This document shows positions 31,889 to 43,508 of a DNA stretch of 64,000 nucleotides, piece by piece. The DNA comes from Mesocentrotus franciscanus (Eukaryota > Echinodermata > Echinoidea > Camarodonta > Strongylocentrotidae): NCBI GenBank assembly GCA_037976565.1, contig CP137673.1, forward strand, positions 1,097,354 through 1,161,353. Direction: 5' to 3'. A program made the translations under genes and the position numbers. Each line of letters begins with the position of its first letter. The stretch's first letter is position 1. Below the pieces are notes generated by a model, which ran no database searches, was not told where the DNA came from, and saw nothing but the letters and a program-made list of their open reading frames with translations.

Positions 31889-32479
31889 ATCTGTTTGGTG
31901 TATCTTTCTTTTCTGTTTCTTTATATCATTTATTTCTTTTCTTTCTTGGTCCGACACTTATTTCTACATACATTTCTTCATATTTCTCTCTCTCCCTCCC
32001 TCTCTCTTCTTCTTTCTCTCCCCTGTCTCTCCATCTCTCCTTCTGTCTCTCCCTCTTTCCCCCTGTCTCTCTCCCTCCCCTCTCTCTCTCACTCTCAATT
32101 ATCTCATATCCCAATAATTTAGCTCTTAATGCATGTTTCTGTCATCATGAAAATAAACCATCAAAAGACGCTTCTCAATTATAAAATCTTGCTCAAACAA
32201 TTCTGAGGGATAATTCTTTATTTCGATGAATTCCATCACGTTCATGAAGGATACAAAGATAAACGTAGATGTTCATTGCACAGTCCCGGCACGCAATGTG
32301 TTAGTCGGACACTACGTGATAAGTAAGATATACCAGTGGCGTATGCAGTGTTTCTTGCAGGGAGGAGGGGGTGGGGGAGGGGGCGAGTCTTAAAAAATAT
32401 GTAACAAAAACAGCAGAAACAACAACAACAACAGCAACAAAAGTTTACATCGTTTTCTTTTTAAACTCTGTCAAGCATA

Positions 32480-32481
32480 AT

Positions 32482-32552
<71 letters not shown>
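32480..32552. repeat. (TAA)n microsatellite
   Basis: About 23 uninterrupted TAA units. Confidence 0.95.
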
Positions 32553-32559
32553 TACAGAG

Positions 32560-33500
32560 ATTGTAATGATATAATAACAATAGCAATGAAAACGATAGCA
32601 ATAATACATGTACGATGTGCTGGAGGTGGGGGGGGGGGACAATGTTTAATGCATGTAAGGGGTACTTTGTTTAGCGTTTACTCATAGTATACTCTTTTTT
32701 CCCTGTTGTTGTTATTGTTCATTTATGTTTGGTTTTTGTTTTATCTGATCTATGACACAACAACCCCCAAAATAACAGCCAAGTTAAGAGGGCGCTAGCT
32801 CTGCAACCAGATGTGAATAGATTGGGACACTGAGGCAATACAAAATAGAGCTATTTGAAATGTTATGATTTCAGCGAATAATAAGGAATAACATGATAAG
32901 ATATGCTAGGACACATTTGTCATGAAACGTTTGAAGGAAGGGAATTGTAATTTAATCATTATGTAGCCAATCAAATGAAAATCCTTTATAATGATGGTAA
33001 TAATAATAGTGCTCAAGTCTGTCAAGACGTGACACTCCTGGTGCTCCATATGAGGGCATTCTTATAAACTGCATACGGTGCAGACGAACAAGAAGAAAGA
33101 AATGCGAGTACTCCTGCATAGTTAAGTACATGTTATGACAGATAAAGAGTAAATGTTATGGTAGATATAGATTACATTGATTTAAAAATGTTAAAATGTT
33201 ATTCTAAGTCCTTAATCTACAATGATCCGACAAGGCATGGTATCGATAAGTAAGCAATAAGGTTTAAAAAAAGAAAGAAAAACAAACGAAAAGACTGTCA
33301 AGTGATATAAAATAGTCAAAGTAATAAGGAGAAAGAAAAAAATTATTTCCATAAGGACAAAATAATACAATTTACCCCCGATATTTTTGCTGGTGGAAAC
33401 CCGAGTTTGAGAGGGATGATTGAGCACTGCATGCCTTTTGTGCATGGTGAAGGTTGAAAAGATTTTTACTCTCATTCTGAAGTGGAAGAATATCGGGGCA
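32560..33500. other. No gene recognised
   Basis: AT-rich spacer with a G-run at 32626. No protein-like ORF is seen. Confidence 0.4.
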
Positions 33501-33507
33501 TATCAGT

Positions 33508-34012
33508 AGACCGAAAGCCCACGAGACCGACAAAGATCTCGAGAACCCTACGAAAAGTGTTTACAGGGCCCACGAGACCGGCATGTCGGTCTCATAGGTT
33601 ATCGGTCGGGGTCATCCCTATATAGACCGAAAGCCCACGAGACCGACAAAGATCTCGAGAACCCTATGAAAAGTGTTTACAGGGCCCACGAGACCGGCAT
33701 GTCGGTCTCATAGGTTATCGGTCGGGGTCGTCCGTATAGACCGAAAGCCCACGAGACCGACAAAGATCTCGAGAACCCTACGAAAAGTGTTTACAGGGCC
33801 CACGAGACCGGCATGTCGGTCTCATAGGTTATCGGTCGGGGTCATCCCTATAGACCGACAGCCCACGAGACCGGCAAAGATCTCGAGAACCCTACGAAAA
33901 GTGTTTATAGGGCCAACGAGACCAGCATGTCGGTCTCATAGGTTATCGGTCGGGGTCATCCCTATATAGACCGACAGCCCAATAGACCGGCAAAAACAGA
34001 GAAAGAAATATA
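33508..34012. repeat. 115-bp tandem repeat with an internal palindrome, about 4.3 copies
   Basis: Units start with AGACCGA(A/C)AGCCCACGAGACC near 33508, 33624, 33738, 33852 and 33968. Each holds CAAAGATCTCGAGAACCCTA and the near-palindrome GAGACCGGCATGTCGGTCTC. Copies are over 90 percent alike by eye. The array lies 470 bp past the FKBP gene stop. Confidence 0.9.
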
Positions 34013-34480
34013 TTGGTCTCGTGGGTCGTCTGTCTGGTGAACCCTCAGAGGGCACGCTAGACCGAAAATGTCGGTCTCGTAGACTGTAGCCAAAACCTTA
34101 TAGCAATGAAAAAGATTGCTCATGATACTCTCTATTAGAAGTACCGGGGTATATTTGTCATGTATATTTTGGAGTAATTTACCCTTTGGACCTAGAAATG
34201 GCCACATTTCAATGTTGTCCTTCGGGTTAAGATTTAATCTACAACTTGAAATAGTTTCTAGACAGCTTGTTTCGAAATACGCTTCTACCACTAAAACTAA
34301 ACTGAGCACTTTATCTTTAATTTTCTTCACCATTATTATATTTTCATGATAAAATCAACTAATATCATATCACCATCGTATGCGCTTATTTGCCTCAAAA
34401 CCCTCTTTTTACAACAACATTTCAAGTTGGATGACAAGAAAGATATGAAAATTTGAAATTTTAGATCTAAGTCTACAGTC

Positions 34481-34633
34481 CTAGAGCTCATCGTGTTTTG
34501 GTCCAGAGAACTCTTTCCAAGTTAGGGACCCATCCTTATCACGATCGTCTTTATCGATGACTTCTTTAGCTAATTTACTCACAAGGGGTCCGTCTGGTCC
34601 AAAGGTGCCGTCCTTAATCAGGTATTCTTTGAT
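34481..34633 (-). CDS. FKBP exon 4: EF-hand 2 and HDEL
   Basis: The acceptor TTCATTTAACAG precedes 34633. It encodes IKEYLIKDGTFGPDGPLVSK, the EF-hand DRDKDGSLTWKEF and SGPKHDEL, with stop TAG at 34483-34481. Confidence 0.92.
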   Translation of the reverse strand: MKEYLIKDGTFGPDGPLVSKLAKEVIDKDDRDKDGSLTWKEFSGPKHDEL

Positions 34634-35426
34634 CTGTTAAATGAAAAAGATATACATGTTGTATTATTTTGACAACAACGCTGCCAGAAAATACTAGTGT
34701 ATATACGGTATCCACTGTGTCACGTGATATAACGTTATTTTCATGAGCTGACATAAAATATAAGTCTAGAAATTGATCGGGGAGGGAGGGTGGGGGGCCT
34801 GTCCCAAGACTAAAGAAATGGTGGTGTGTGTGTGTGTGTGTGGGGGGTATGTATCTGGACAGCCCTGTATTTATTTTTTTACCTCGGCCTTCAAACGGGG
34901 ATGGGGGGGGGCAACATTTACCATACTTATAGTGGATACGCCATTCTCCTAGCCATGTTTTAATATAAAAGTTTGCCGAATGTCATTATAGCACTGAATA
35001 ATGTAAACTATGGGTTCATTTTGATTGCCCTGCATGGGCTGATGGACACAAATGTAATGTTATGTAATGATAATGATTATCAGTCATTTCAGACATAGAA
35101 TCTTACCTCACCATGAGAGAGTAAGTCATCCTTGTCGGTATCATAAACCTTGAACATATTTGGTAATCCTTTGATGTAGTTTGGACCCATCTGCATCAAC
35201 TCAACCTCGAAGATTAATTTCTGCCCACGCGGGATCTTTCCGTCTAAACAAACAAACAAACATCAACAATAAAAACAAACAAATAGAAAACAAGAATTAG
35301 ACAAACATGACTAGGTAGCATTAAAAAAATTGTTTAACATGTTTAAATAAGGAAAAGAGGCAAGGGGATAATAATTTTCTACAACTGGAGAATGGTGTGT
35401 GAGAAAATGGGAGAGAACGTTTTATT

Positions 35427-35489
<63 letters not shown>

Positions 35490-36334
35490 TATACCTTTTT
35501 ATCTATTTATTAATTATTAATTAATTCATTCATTAATTCACTCATTTGTTTACTATTCATTTATTCATTAATTAATTTATTTAATCATACATTTAATCAT
35601 TTATTCATTTATTCCTTTCTTCCCTCAGTCATTCATTTATTCATAAATTATGTAATAATGATCATGATGAATGTATTACCTTTGGCATCGAAAAGGTGTC
35701 GTCCGTTTTTGACCATTTCGGGTTCGACGACGACTTTCCTGATCTCATCTTGACACATGCCTAAGATACCGAGTTCTAGACCCTTGATGCTCTCACCGAC
35801 ACCCATCGGAAACGTTTGCCATTCATCTTTCACGTTGTCTTCACGACTAAATATGGAAATCAGGGGAAAGGATATTGTCAACAGTCATTTCTCATCAAAT
35901 TCACGTAGGCACTTGTCACTTAAAGCCCCACTGCACTACTTGTAGCTACTTGCTCCCTCTATATAGAAAACAATGCCTATAAGCGGTGCCCGTTGGTCCC
36001 CCATGATCCTCTTTTCTTATGTTAAACTGAGACTTGAGTTGATGAGATAACCACCTGTCAGTGACCACGCTGGGAGGTCTGATCCCTCATGGCCAAACTA
36101 ATGCACACAGGCTTTAAATAATTATGTATGAACGATTTTATTAAAAACTACAATAGAACATTACAAATCTTCCTTTCTAAATGTCTCAATCTTACGTTTT
36201 TAAAATATTTTTTCCTCTCTCTTTCTGTCCTTCCCTACCCGTCTCTCTCTCTCTCTCTCTCTCTCGTATTCTCTTTTTTCTCTTTCTTTCTTTCTTTCTT
36301 TCTCTTGTTTCTTTCTTTCTTTCTTGTTTTCTTT

Positions 36335-36369
<35 letters not shown>

Positions 36370-37854
36370 TTCGCTCTCTCTTATAACTTCCCCGCGTCCA
36401 AATTGCTTTCTATAGTATTATACCTTGCATATTGCCGCAACCCTAGGACATCCTTTACTACCCACTGGGAAATCATCTGCCTGGGATTATACATCCCCGA
36501 ACATCTAGCGCAGACTACAACTACCACCCCTAGGACAATTACCCCCTTTCCCCAGACAACTATATACCTCAAGGGCAACCAATCCCTGGCTATTACATAG
36601 ATATCTAATGGTGAGCTATATAGGGTATAAGTCTGGGGATACATATTGGATAAGTGCAAGGGTAATTGCCCTAGGAGAATAATTATGACGTAAGGGATAA
36701 CTATCCTTGGGGTTATTATAGTCGTCCGGGAGACAATGTCCGTTTCGATTGAGTCCAGGGGTATACTTCGATTCATAATTATACTCCCATCCCTCTGTGG
36801 TCATGGCAGCTATATGGATCTCAATTATTCCATAAGTTACCCCCACCCGGGCCACCCCCCTCCCCCTCTATTTCTCTCTCTCTCTCTCTCTCTCTCTCCT
36901 TCTCTTACTTTCTCACTTTCTTCATCTTTTTTCTTTCACTCTCCTTTGATAATTATGCACATGATTATATGAGTCATTTCTATTGTATTTTTTCAAAGAA
37001 ATTAGAAATAACTTTGAATGGTATTCAATCAAGTTCAAAGTTCTATCTGTGGAAATCCCGATGTCGCCCTCATCAAGAGTCTGTCACGTTACCCATAATT
37101 ACCAGGTCTATTTATATCCTTGCATTCATGTGATCCATTTCGGTATTGGTATCCGGATTGGTATATATAATATAAACGTCTTCCTACAATCGATCTTTGC
37201 CCTAATCAGGGAATCAACATTTGCCCTTATCTTGTACTCAACGCAGTACTATATACCGCATACAATACTATAGCACAATAGTCACACGTTATAGGCCTAT
37301 ACTATAGGCTGGATGTATTTACATGACTCTGTTCCAGGAAGTGTTTAGATTATAAATATAAGCTGTAGATTTCAAGGCTCACATCATACTATACATTGTT
37401 ATTTTTTAGTTTCGAGTGTTGGAATATATTAGATTGAAATGTATAATCGTTTGGGCTCTATTGAGCTTTTACATAATGCATGTACTAATAGTGCCTATGT
37501 GTACTTCTAAGAGCAGTGATACAGGCTTTATTTTCCACAATAAAAATGTTGAGGTGAATGCATGACGTAAATTTTAAAGCCTTACCTGTCATAAAAGATG
37601 GATCCGTCAGAGGCAAGTTTTCCAACAAAGTGAATACCAGCCGTGTCATCGTCTGTCAATCTCTTCCTACACTCAGTTACATCCTTGATATTCTCCCATT
37701 CGATCTCAGGAGGAGGCATCTGATCACGGCGTCCTTTAAACTCTTCAAATTCTTCCTCCTCTTCAACTTCAATCTCTACATCGTCGTCACTGAAGACGGG
37801 GATTGCCAAGCATATCAGCATGAAAGCAGCTACAAGTAGCTTTCTATACTCCAT
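34481..37854 (-). CDS. FKBP7/14-like: ER FKBP-type prolyl isomerase with EF-hands and HDEL (FKBP7/FKBP14-like)
   Basis: Four exons (37854-37586, 35846-35680, 35243-35107, 34633-34481) join in phases 2, 1 and 0 with no frame break, giving 241 residues. Residues 1-22 are a signal peptide (LLVAAFMLICLAIPVFS), followed by an acidic stretch. The FKBP fold spans about residues 50-165: TECRKRL, IHFVGKLASDGSIFYDSRED, SIKGLELGILGMCQDE, GKIPRGQKLIFEVELM. Two EF-hands follow, with loops DTDKDDLLSHGE (about 180) and DRDKDGSLTWKE (about 222), and the C-terminus is HDEL for ER retention. Family members accelerate proline cis-trans isomerisation of collagen and other secreted proteins and bind BiP. The Cys pair (TEC, GMC) matches the disulfide of this subgroup. 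The Trp of the FKBP12 active site is Leu (as I recall for FKBP7) and the usual YG of the 80s loop is absent, so catalysis may be weak. Confidence 0.9.
35107..35243 (-). CDS. FKBP exon 3: last FKBP strand and EF-hand 1
   Basis: The acceptor GTTTGTTTAG precedes 35243 and the donor GTAAGA follows 35107. It encodes KIPRGQKLIFEVELMQMGPN and MFKVYDTDKDDLLSHGE, ending in phase 0. Confidence 0.9.
35413..35490. repeat. (TTTA)n microsatellite
   Basis: Long ATTT tract with degenerate continuation to 35640, inside an FKBP intron. Confidence 0.95.
35680..35846 (-). CDS. FKBP exon 2: core of the isomerase domain
   Basis: The acceptor TTCCATATTTAG precedes 35846 and the donor GTAATA follows 35680. It encodes SREDNVKDEWQTFPMGVGES, IKGLELGILGMCQDEIRKVV and the variable loop EMVKNGRHLFDAK. 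Confidence 0.9.
36235..36380. repeat. (TC)n / (TTTC)n microsatellite
   Basis: Pyrimidine-rich tract in FKBP intron 1. A second (TC)n lies at 36870-36900. Confidence 0.9.
36425..36850. mobile_element. Possible inverted-repeat element in FKBP intron 1
   Basis: CCTAGGACAATTACCC (about 36532) and GGGTAATTGCCCTAGG (about 36660) are inverted copies, as are CCCCAGACAAC and GTCTGGGG. Several short GGACAAC/CCCC motifs recur. The true ends are not clear. Confidence 0.4.
37586..37854 (-). CDS. FKBP exon 1: signal peptide and start of FKBP fold
   Basis: ATG at 37854 starts MEYRKLLVAAFMLICL and the donor GTAAGG follows 37586 (phase 2). After the signal peptide come DDDVEIEVEEEEEFEEF, an acidic segment that could bind calcium or chaperones, and the first FKBP strands up to GSIFYD. 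Confidence 0.9.
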
Positions 37855-39500
37855 ATTGTAGTATTGTGTTAAAAGTTAAATGAAATGAACAACGGTGCGC
37901 TGAGCTGCAGTCTTTCAAACTTGGAGTGAGAATCGAGATATTGGCGTAAGCGATCTTTTGGGTAAAGGTGCTCTGGCAATCGTGACAGTCTGGCTTCTTG
38001 AACTCGTATCAAACATTCAACTCGACAAAGAGTTCTTTTTTATCCAATAAAATGCCACGTGTATTACGGATGAATCTAAGGACAAAGCGACGTGGCTTTG
38101 TACTGCTAATGATGAATTTATTCAGTTATAAAGAAGAAGATAAACAGAAGATAAGAGAACAGCTCTTTGTTTATTCAACCTGCAAATATTCCCACGACAT
38201 TAGTAATATAGCTTTGTGCAGTGTTAGACTCGCACAAAGACATTGTCTATATCTCACGATCACTTAATATTCAACGAGACTAAAATTAGATCATATTCAA
38301 TTTGCGAGACACGTAAGCGTAAGTGAGGGAAGTGCGGATTTTTTTTTAAACATCCGATTTAAAAATTGTGCCAGTATATATATTGTTGTCCCTAGTACAT
38401 TTTGACGTCATTAACATAATTATACGTAGCTTTTACAGAGAGCTGTTATTTTTAAATAAGTATTTATTCTTTTCGCTCACAAACAAAATAGCAAATAAGA
38501 TTGAAATTTGAAACAAAATTACAAATTAATTTCCATATTTCATACATTTTCATAATACATGATTCATAATACTATATTCGAGACAAAAATACATGAATCA
38601 AGTCTATTATATTGGTCATATAAGTAACAAAGATCAAGAGAGAAAAATTGATAAGTTAAAGAAAAAGAAGAGGAGAAAAAAAATTAAAAAGAAGATATTA
38701 TGAGAGAGGGATGTCCATGATTTTTAAATATTAATTTGATCGAATTGAAACCTTCGATTAATGGTATCAGCATATAGAGTATATCCTGGTACTTGACTAT
38801 ACCATTTGGTGGAGACTGGAGAGCACTTAGGTTCAGTCGAACTGCTGAGTGCTACCCCTTTCAGTAACTATAGAATTCATAGACTAACCAGTTCCGCCTG
38901 TCAGCCAAAATGCAAAATTTATCATAGCAACTTTGGTTGGTAAATTATATTGGGAATGTGAAGCTGTGATAATACTATTAACCTACATTTTCCATTCTTT
39001 TTTCCGAGGGGGCTGTAATAAGTGTAAATGGAATGGGCAGTGGATACCTTGTTTATTCTAAATTTGTTTGTTTGATGGATGATCGATAATGGCCTATCAA
39101 AATGATAACAGATAGCCACCATAATAGTCCATATACCGTCCTGTGAATATTGGAGACAGTTGTAAGTTGTAAACCACTGAAAGTCCACGTAACTTCGCGA
39201 ACATCCGATCCCATTATTTGTTGTACACATTTCAACTTAAAATTTATTACGATAGTTTCGTGTAATGGCCGGTCCCATATTCCTTTTGCTTCCAACTTGT
39301 GAAGAGTATGCGTGTCCAAGAGAAAAGAAACTTTCTTCGGCTTTTTAAGTCTTGAATTAAAGGGAAAAAAGTTCTACGAGTAGTACAGTTCGACTTTGTG
39401 CGACCTTTGAGCAGGTATATAGCGCCATTACCAATAATTATTATCATGATTGTGCGTCACTCGGATCTGTGTCCCATCTCCAGTCAATGCACAGTGGCCT
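37855..39500. other. FKBP upstream flank, no gene recognised
   Basis: It includes the FKBP 5' leader and promoter (no clear TATA box). The rest is AT-rich with no exon-like ORF on either strand. Confidence 0.4.
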
Positions 39501-39502
39501 AG

Positions 39503-39712
39503 CTACAGTGGCGGATCCAGGCGGATCTAGAAGAAAAAAAACAGCTAAAAACACCTTTTTTGTAAAAAAAGAAGAAGATGGGCCCCCTTCCCTTGGCGCT
39601 CAAGGGGTGGAGGTTGAAAAAAAGCACCCCCGTTAAGGAAAACAAAAATGAGTGGTCGGAAGCAGTTTGGGATGGGGGGGGGGGGCAAACATTCCGGGGG
39701 CTCACCTTTCAG
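39503..39712. mobile_element. MITE-like fragment, GGCGGATCCAGG family
   Basis: It starts ACAGTGGCGGATCCAGGCGG and contains GGGCCCCCTTCCCTTGGCGC and AAGGGGTGGAGGTTGAAAAA, shared in reverse with 41880-41960. Confidence 0.55.
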
Positions 39713-39713
39713 G

Positions 39714-40850
39714 GGCAGTGGCGTAATGAGCAAAAAGGTCAAGGGGCGGAGCCCCCGGAAGCTCAGGGGTTTTAGGGATTAAATTACGGTCAGATGAGCA
39801 TATTTTGATACCTTATTTGTGACACTGGCAGGTCACAAATTGGTGGGGGTCCAGGGGGCTGAGCCCCCGCAAGCTCAGGGGTTTTAGGTATTTAATTACG
39901 GTCAGATGAACATCCAGGGGCCCGCCTTAGGGCTCTTGGTGGGGTCCAGGGGGCAGAGCCCCCGGAAACTCAGGGGTTTAAGGTATGTGATCACGGTCAG
40001 ATGAGCATCCAGGGGCCCGCCTTAGGGCCCTTAGTGGGGTCCAGGGGGCTGAGCCCCCGCAAGCTCAGGGGTTTTAGGTATTTAATTACGGTCAGATGAA
40101 CATCCAGGGGCCCGCCTTAGGGCTCTTGGTGGGGTCCAGGGGGCAGAGCCCCCGGAAACTCAGGGGTTTAAGGTATGTGATCACGGTCAGATGAGCATCC
40201 AGGGGCCCGCCTTAGGGCCCTTGGTGGGGTCCAGGGGGCAGAGCCCCCAGAAACTCAGGGGTTTAAGGTATGTGATCACGGTCAGATGAGCATCCAGGGG
40301 CTCGCCTTAGGGCCCTTTGTGGGGTCCAGGGGGCAGAGCCCCCGCAAGCTCAGGGGTTTTAGGTATTTAATTACGGTCAGATGAGCGTCCAGGGGCCCGC
40401 CTTAGGGCCCTTGGTGGGGTCCATGGGGCGGAGCCCCTGTAAGCTCAGGGGTTTTAGGCATTTAAGTACTAGTACGGCCAGATGAGCATATTTTGATATA
40501 TACCTCATTTGTGACACTGGCAGATCACTCATTCTTTCTTTTTCTCTTTAACATACTTTTTCAAAAAATTGATCGGGGCTCGAGCCCCGAGCCCCCGCCG
40601 TTCTGCAGATCCTGCCATGTATGCTTCTAAATAAGCATATTTTTTGCCTGACTGCAAATTTGGGAATTTGTTATTTTCCAACAAACGCACACAAAAGTAT
40701 AATTTCCCCTCCAAAATGAGAAAAATCCGGGAAAATCATATCATTTCAGCAACATTTTGAAATCACTAGTATCGAATAGGAAATAAACCACGTTTGAATT
40801 TTATTTGGGGGGCAACTGCCCCCGAACCACCATCAGTACGCCAGTGTTCA
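39714..40850. mobile_element. Terminal-inverted-repeat element filled with 94-bp tandem repeats
   Basis: The left end CAGTGGCGTAATGAG (39717) and the right end CATCAGTACGCCAGTG (40832) form imperfect inverted termini. Inside, about seven units of 90-97 bp start at GGGGTCCAGGGGG near 39849, 39942, 40038, 40131, 40228, 40323 and 40413. Each holds the hairpin GGGGGCAGAGCCCCC, CTCAGGGGTTT, ACGGTCAGATGA and CAGGGGCCCGCCTTAGGG. The array is bracketed by two copies of TTTGTGACACTGGCAG (39815, 40511). No ORF is present, so the element is non-autonomous. Confidence 0.7.
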
Positions 40851-41678
40851 GGGGCTCATGTCTTCTCACCCCTATCATAAAAAACACACACGCTTTACCA
40901 TCCGCTCACAATATTTTCACGATATGCGCGTATTGCTATTATAAAATCCTCCATTTATTGATAAATATAATAGGGACACGTGGAATGTTTAGGAAGTTTA
41001 ATACTTGTTTACTCTCCTTTTCTTTGAATGGAATATAATTGTGATTGTGATCAAATCATTTTTTATTTTATTTTTGGTTAAAAAATACAAACCATTTTTA
41101 CTCCTTTACTGCTGATTTTTTTCGGGGCGAAAATGCGTTTGCCCCCACTTCCGGCGCCCCTGGGGGTGTAATTGTCTCCGATATACATTTTAGAAAAGTA
41201 GGTCTATAATTATCATCTTTGTAGTAGATTTTTTTTTTTTGGGGGGGGGGATATGATATTTGATGTCCAACTTAGATAAGACTATCATTTGCCAGATTTA
41301 TCAGGAAATATGTGCTACTATAATATGCACATTTCCATACTGTTGAATGCATATTTCCTCGATCGGTCGCTTAATTTACTCCCTTAATTGCAAATAATAG
41401 ATGAAGAGGTTGTTGGTAGAATGCATTTCATTGACTGCATGAAAAATGAAAATCTTCATATATTCAAGGGATGGGATGAGATTTGACATGATACACCTGT
41501 CTCCGATCGGTCGCTGATTTCGTCTCAATTGTTCATGTTTTAAATTTGTATATGAATTTGACAGTGCAGAAGGATTTTTGTTAAATGCACAAAGTATTAA
41601 GGTATATACAGTATCCTGTTATAGATTTAGTATTCTTTTTAAAGCACTTTTTTGGGGGCGAAGGTATGTAGGCCCAGG

Positions 41679-42016
41679 GGCGGATCCAGCCGGCGGCAAG
41701 GGAGGGGCCGAAAGGGGCCCACTTCGTGCGAAAATTTAAAACCGTGCCGGCCGATTTTCCGCTCAGTGGGGGTAGTGAGCAATTTTTTTTTTGCCTCCGA
41801 AAATTGAAAATTTGAAAATCGTGCCGGCCGATTTCCCGCTGAGTGGGGGTAGTGAGCACAATTTTTTGGGGGGCCTTCAAAAGTTGAAAAAAATATTTTC
41901 ATCACCACCCCTTGAGCGCCAGGAGGGGCCCATCTTCTTTTTTCCAAAAAGGGTGTTTTTACATGGTTTTTTCTAGGGAAGGGGCCCTGGCCCCCCCCCT
42001 GGATCCGCCACTGTGT
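41679..42016. mobile_element. MITE, GGCGGATCCAG family, complete copy
   Basis: It begins GGGGCGGATCCAGCCGG and ends CCCCCTGGATCCGCCACTG. Internally ATCGTGCCGGCCGATTT(T/C)CC occurs twice, 70 bp apart, each followed by AGTGGGGGTAGTGAGC. It lies 660 bp upstream of the Suz12 start. Confidence 0.75.
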
Positions 42017-42549
42017 AGGCCTACCACTTGGACTGGGTGGAAGTGATAAGCGCGAGCCCTCGATCCGCCTACAAACAGGGGCAGCGCAAGAAGGGCCGGG
42101 CACGCGCACTCGGATCTGAACTGCAAGCAAAAGTAACGGAAAGAAAGAACGAAAGAAAAGAAGGAAAAAAAAAGAAAAAAAAAGAGAAAGAAAGGAAGAG
42201 AGAAAGAGAGAAAGAACGAGAAAAATATTGAATTGAAAAAAGTTCTCCCTTCTGTTTGAAACGTTCCGGGGAAATGTTACTGTCCAAATCTCTCACAAGC
42301 CAAGCAAAGAAAGAGTGAAAAACAACTTTATTTTTGTTTTGTTTTTAATAATATATCTGTAAATAATACATAATGTAAAAAATATGCTAGCATTTTTTTT
42401 TGTTAAGGGAAGGGTACATTGGCCTTTAGGTCAATCGGCCCGTGCCCCTGCCCCAAACTCTAAAATCTATATAACGACAGTAGGTAAAAGTGCATTGTGT
42501 CTGACAATTATTTTCGAAGAGATAAAAATCATCTTCTCTTCGATCATTT

Positions 42550-42675
42550 ATAATTTTGAGAGTTCTACACAATCCCACCATGCAACGCGCTGGATCCCGC
42601 GGCAAAGTGTGATTGTTGGCTGCTATGCTAAACGGATCCTCGCCCGGCTGGAATTCGGGTTAGAAATCTCCCATT
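42550..42675 (+). promoter_or_regulatory. Suz12 5' leader and presumed promoter
   Basis: The stretch just before the ATG is locally richer in GC and CpG (GCGCTGGATCCCGCGG, CCTCGCCCGG) than its AT-rich surroundings. No TATA box is obvious. The transcription start cannot be read from the sequence. Confidence 0.3.
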
Positions 42676-42769
42676 ATGGCTCCCCATAAACATTCTAGGG
42701 CAAGTCCAAGGAAGCCCAAGCTGGAGCAACTAAAAGCAGATCATGAACTCTTCTTACAAGCATTTGAAA
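42676..42769 (+). CDS. Suz12: Suz12 exon 1 (Polycomb repressive complex 2 subunit)
   Basis: ATG at 42676 starts MAPHKHSRASPRKPKLEQLK and runs to [11 protein letters not shown], followed by a perfect donor GTAAGT. Vertebrate SUZ12 begins MAPQKH, has a Gly/Ala-rich stretch missing here, then [21 protein letters not shown]. The match at the start, at KPK and at [11 protein letters not shown], and the phase-1 end ready to form the next Lys codon, make the assignment firm. SUZ12 scaffolds EZH2, EED and RBBP4/7 for H3K27 methylation in the nucleus. Only 31 codons are here. The zinc finger and VEFS box are not found up to 64000, so intron 1 is over 21 kb if the assembly is right. The short, Gly/Ala-free N-terminus looks like an invertebrate orthologue. 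Confidence 0.88.
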
Positions 42770-43140
42770 GTAAGTTTATTTCATTATTTTCGTGTAGTTT
42801 TGTGCGTCCATCGCCGAAGAGATTTAATGATCGCGAGTTGCACCTGCATGTGGTAGAGACGGAGGGATGATTTCGTGCGTGTGTGGCTTTGTTATTGAAA
42901 ATGAATGGCGGATAATGAACACGCTTTGCTATGTGTTGGACTATCAATGGTTTAGAGCGGCACACTACTTGTTAGTAATCGGGTCTGATGTTTGGAAGAT
43001 CTTCTGTAAAATGAATTGGAAAGTTACTGTCACATGTGAAGTTTGAATTATTGATATTTGAAAATTGAAAAAGACCAGATGTGAATATTTCAAGACAATA
43101 GTGTGTAATTAGACTTTACAACTTTTGTCAATGTCAATGA

Positions 43141-43163
43141 NNNNNNNNNNNNNNNNNNNNNNN
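43141..43163. other. Assembly gap of 23 N
   Basis: It is followed by an (AT)n run, in presumed Suz12 intron 1. It separates exon 1 from the large repeat field. Confidence 0.95.
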
Positions 43164-43389
43164 ATATATATATATATATATGTATATACATATAAAACTA
43201 GTGCTATGGGGACATGTGTATAAAACCGCGTTATGGGGACATGGACTTGCCGTGGGTTATTAAAGCAATCTCAACGTAGGATATGTAAAGCCATTCGAGG
43301 CGAACCTATATATCATTATATATCATTTGAAAAAAGAAACACATTCAAATAAAAACAAATTTAGTCTGTCTGTACCAGACCGTGTTGCG

Positions 43390-43508
43390 CGGACATTGGT
43401 CCCCATAACGCGGTATATATAAATGTCCCCATAACGCGGTATATATAAATGTCCCCATAACGCGGTATATAAAATGTCCCCATAACCGGTGTATATAAAT
43501 ATACCCTA
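43390..43508. repeat. TATA-containing minisatellite, array 1
   Basis: About four units of 27-29 bp with GTCCCCATAACGCGGTATAT. The same array recurs at 46395 and 48412. Confidence 0.85.

Noticed and set aside
33673..33969. 98-codon ORF of repeating TGPTRPACRSHRLSVG
   Set aside because: A translation of the 115-bp tandem repeat. The spacing being close to a multiple of three is coincidental and the frame is lost at unit length changes.
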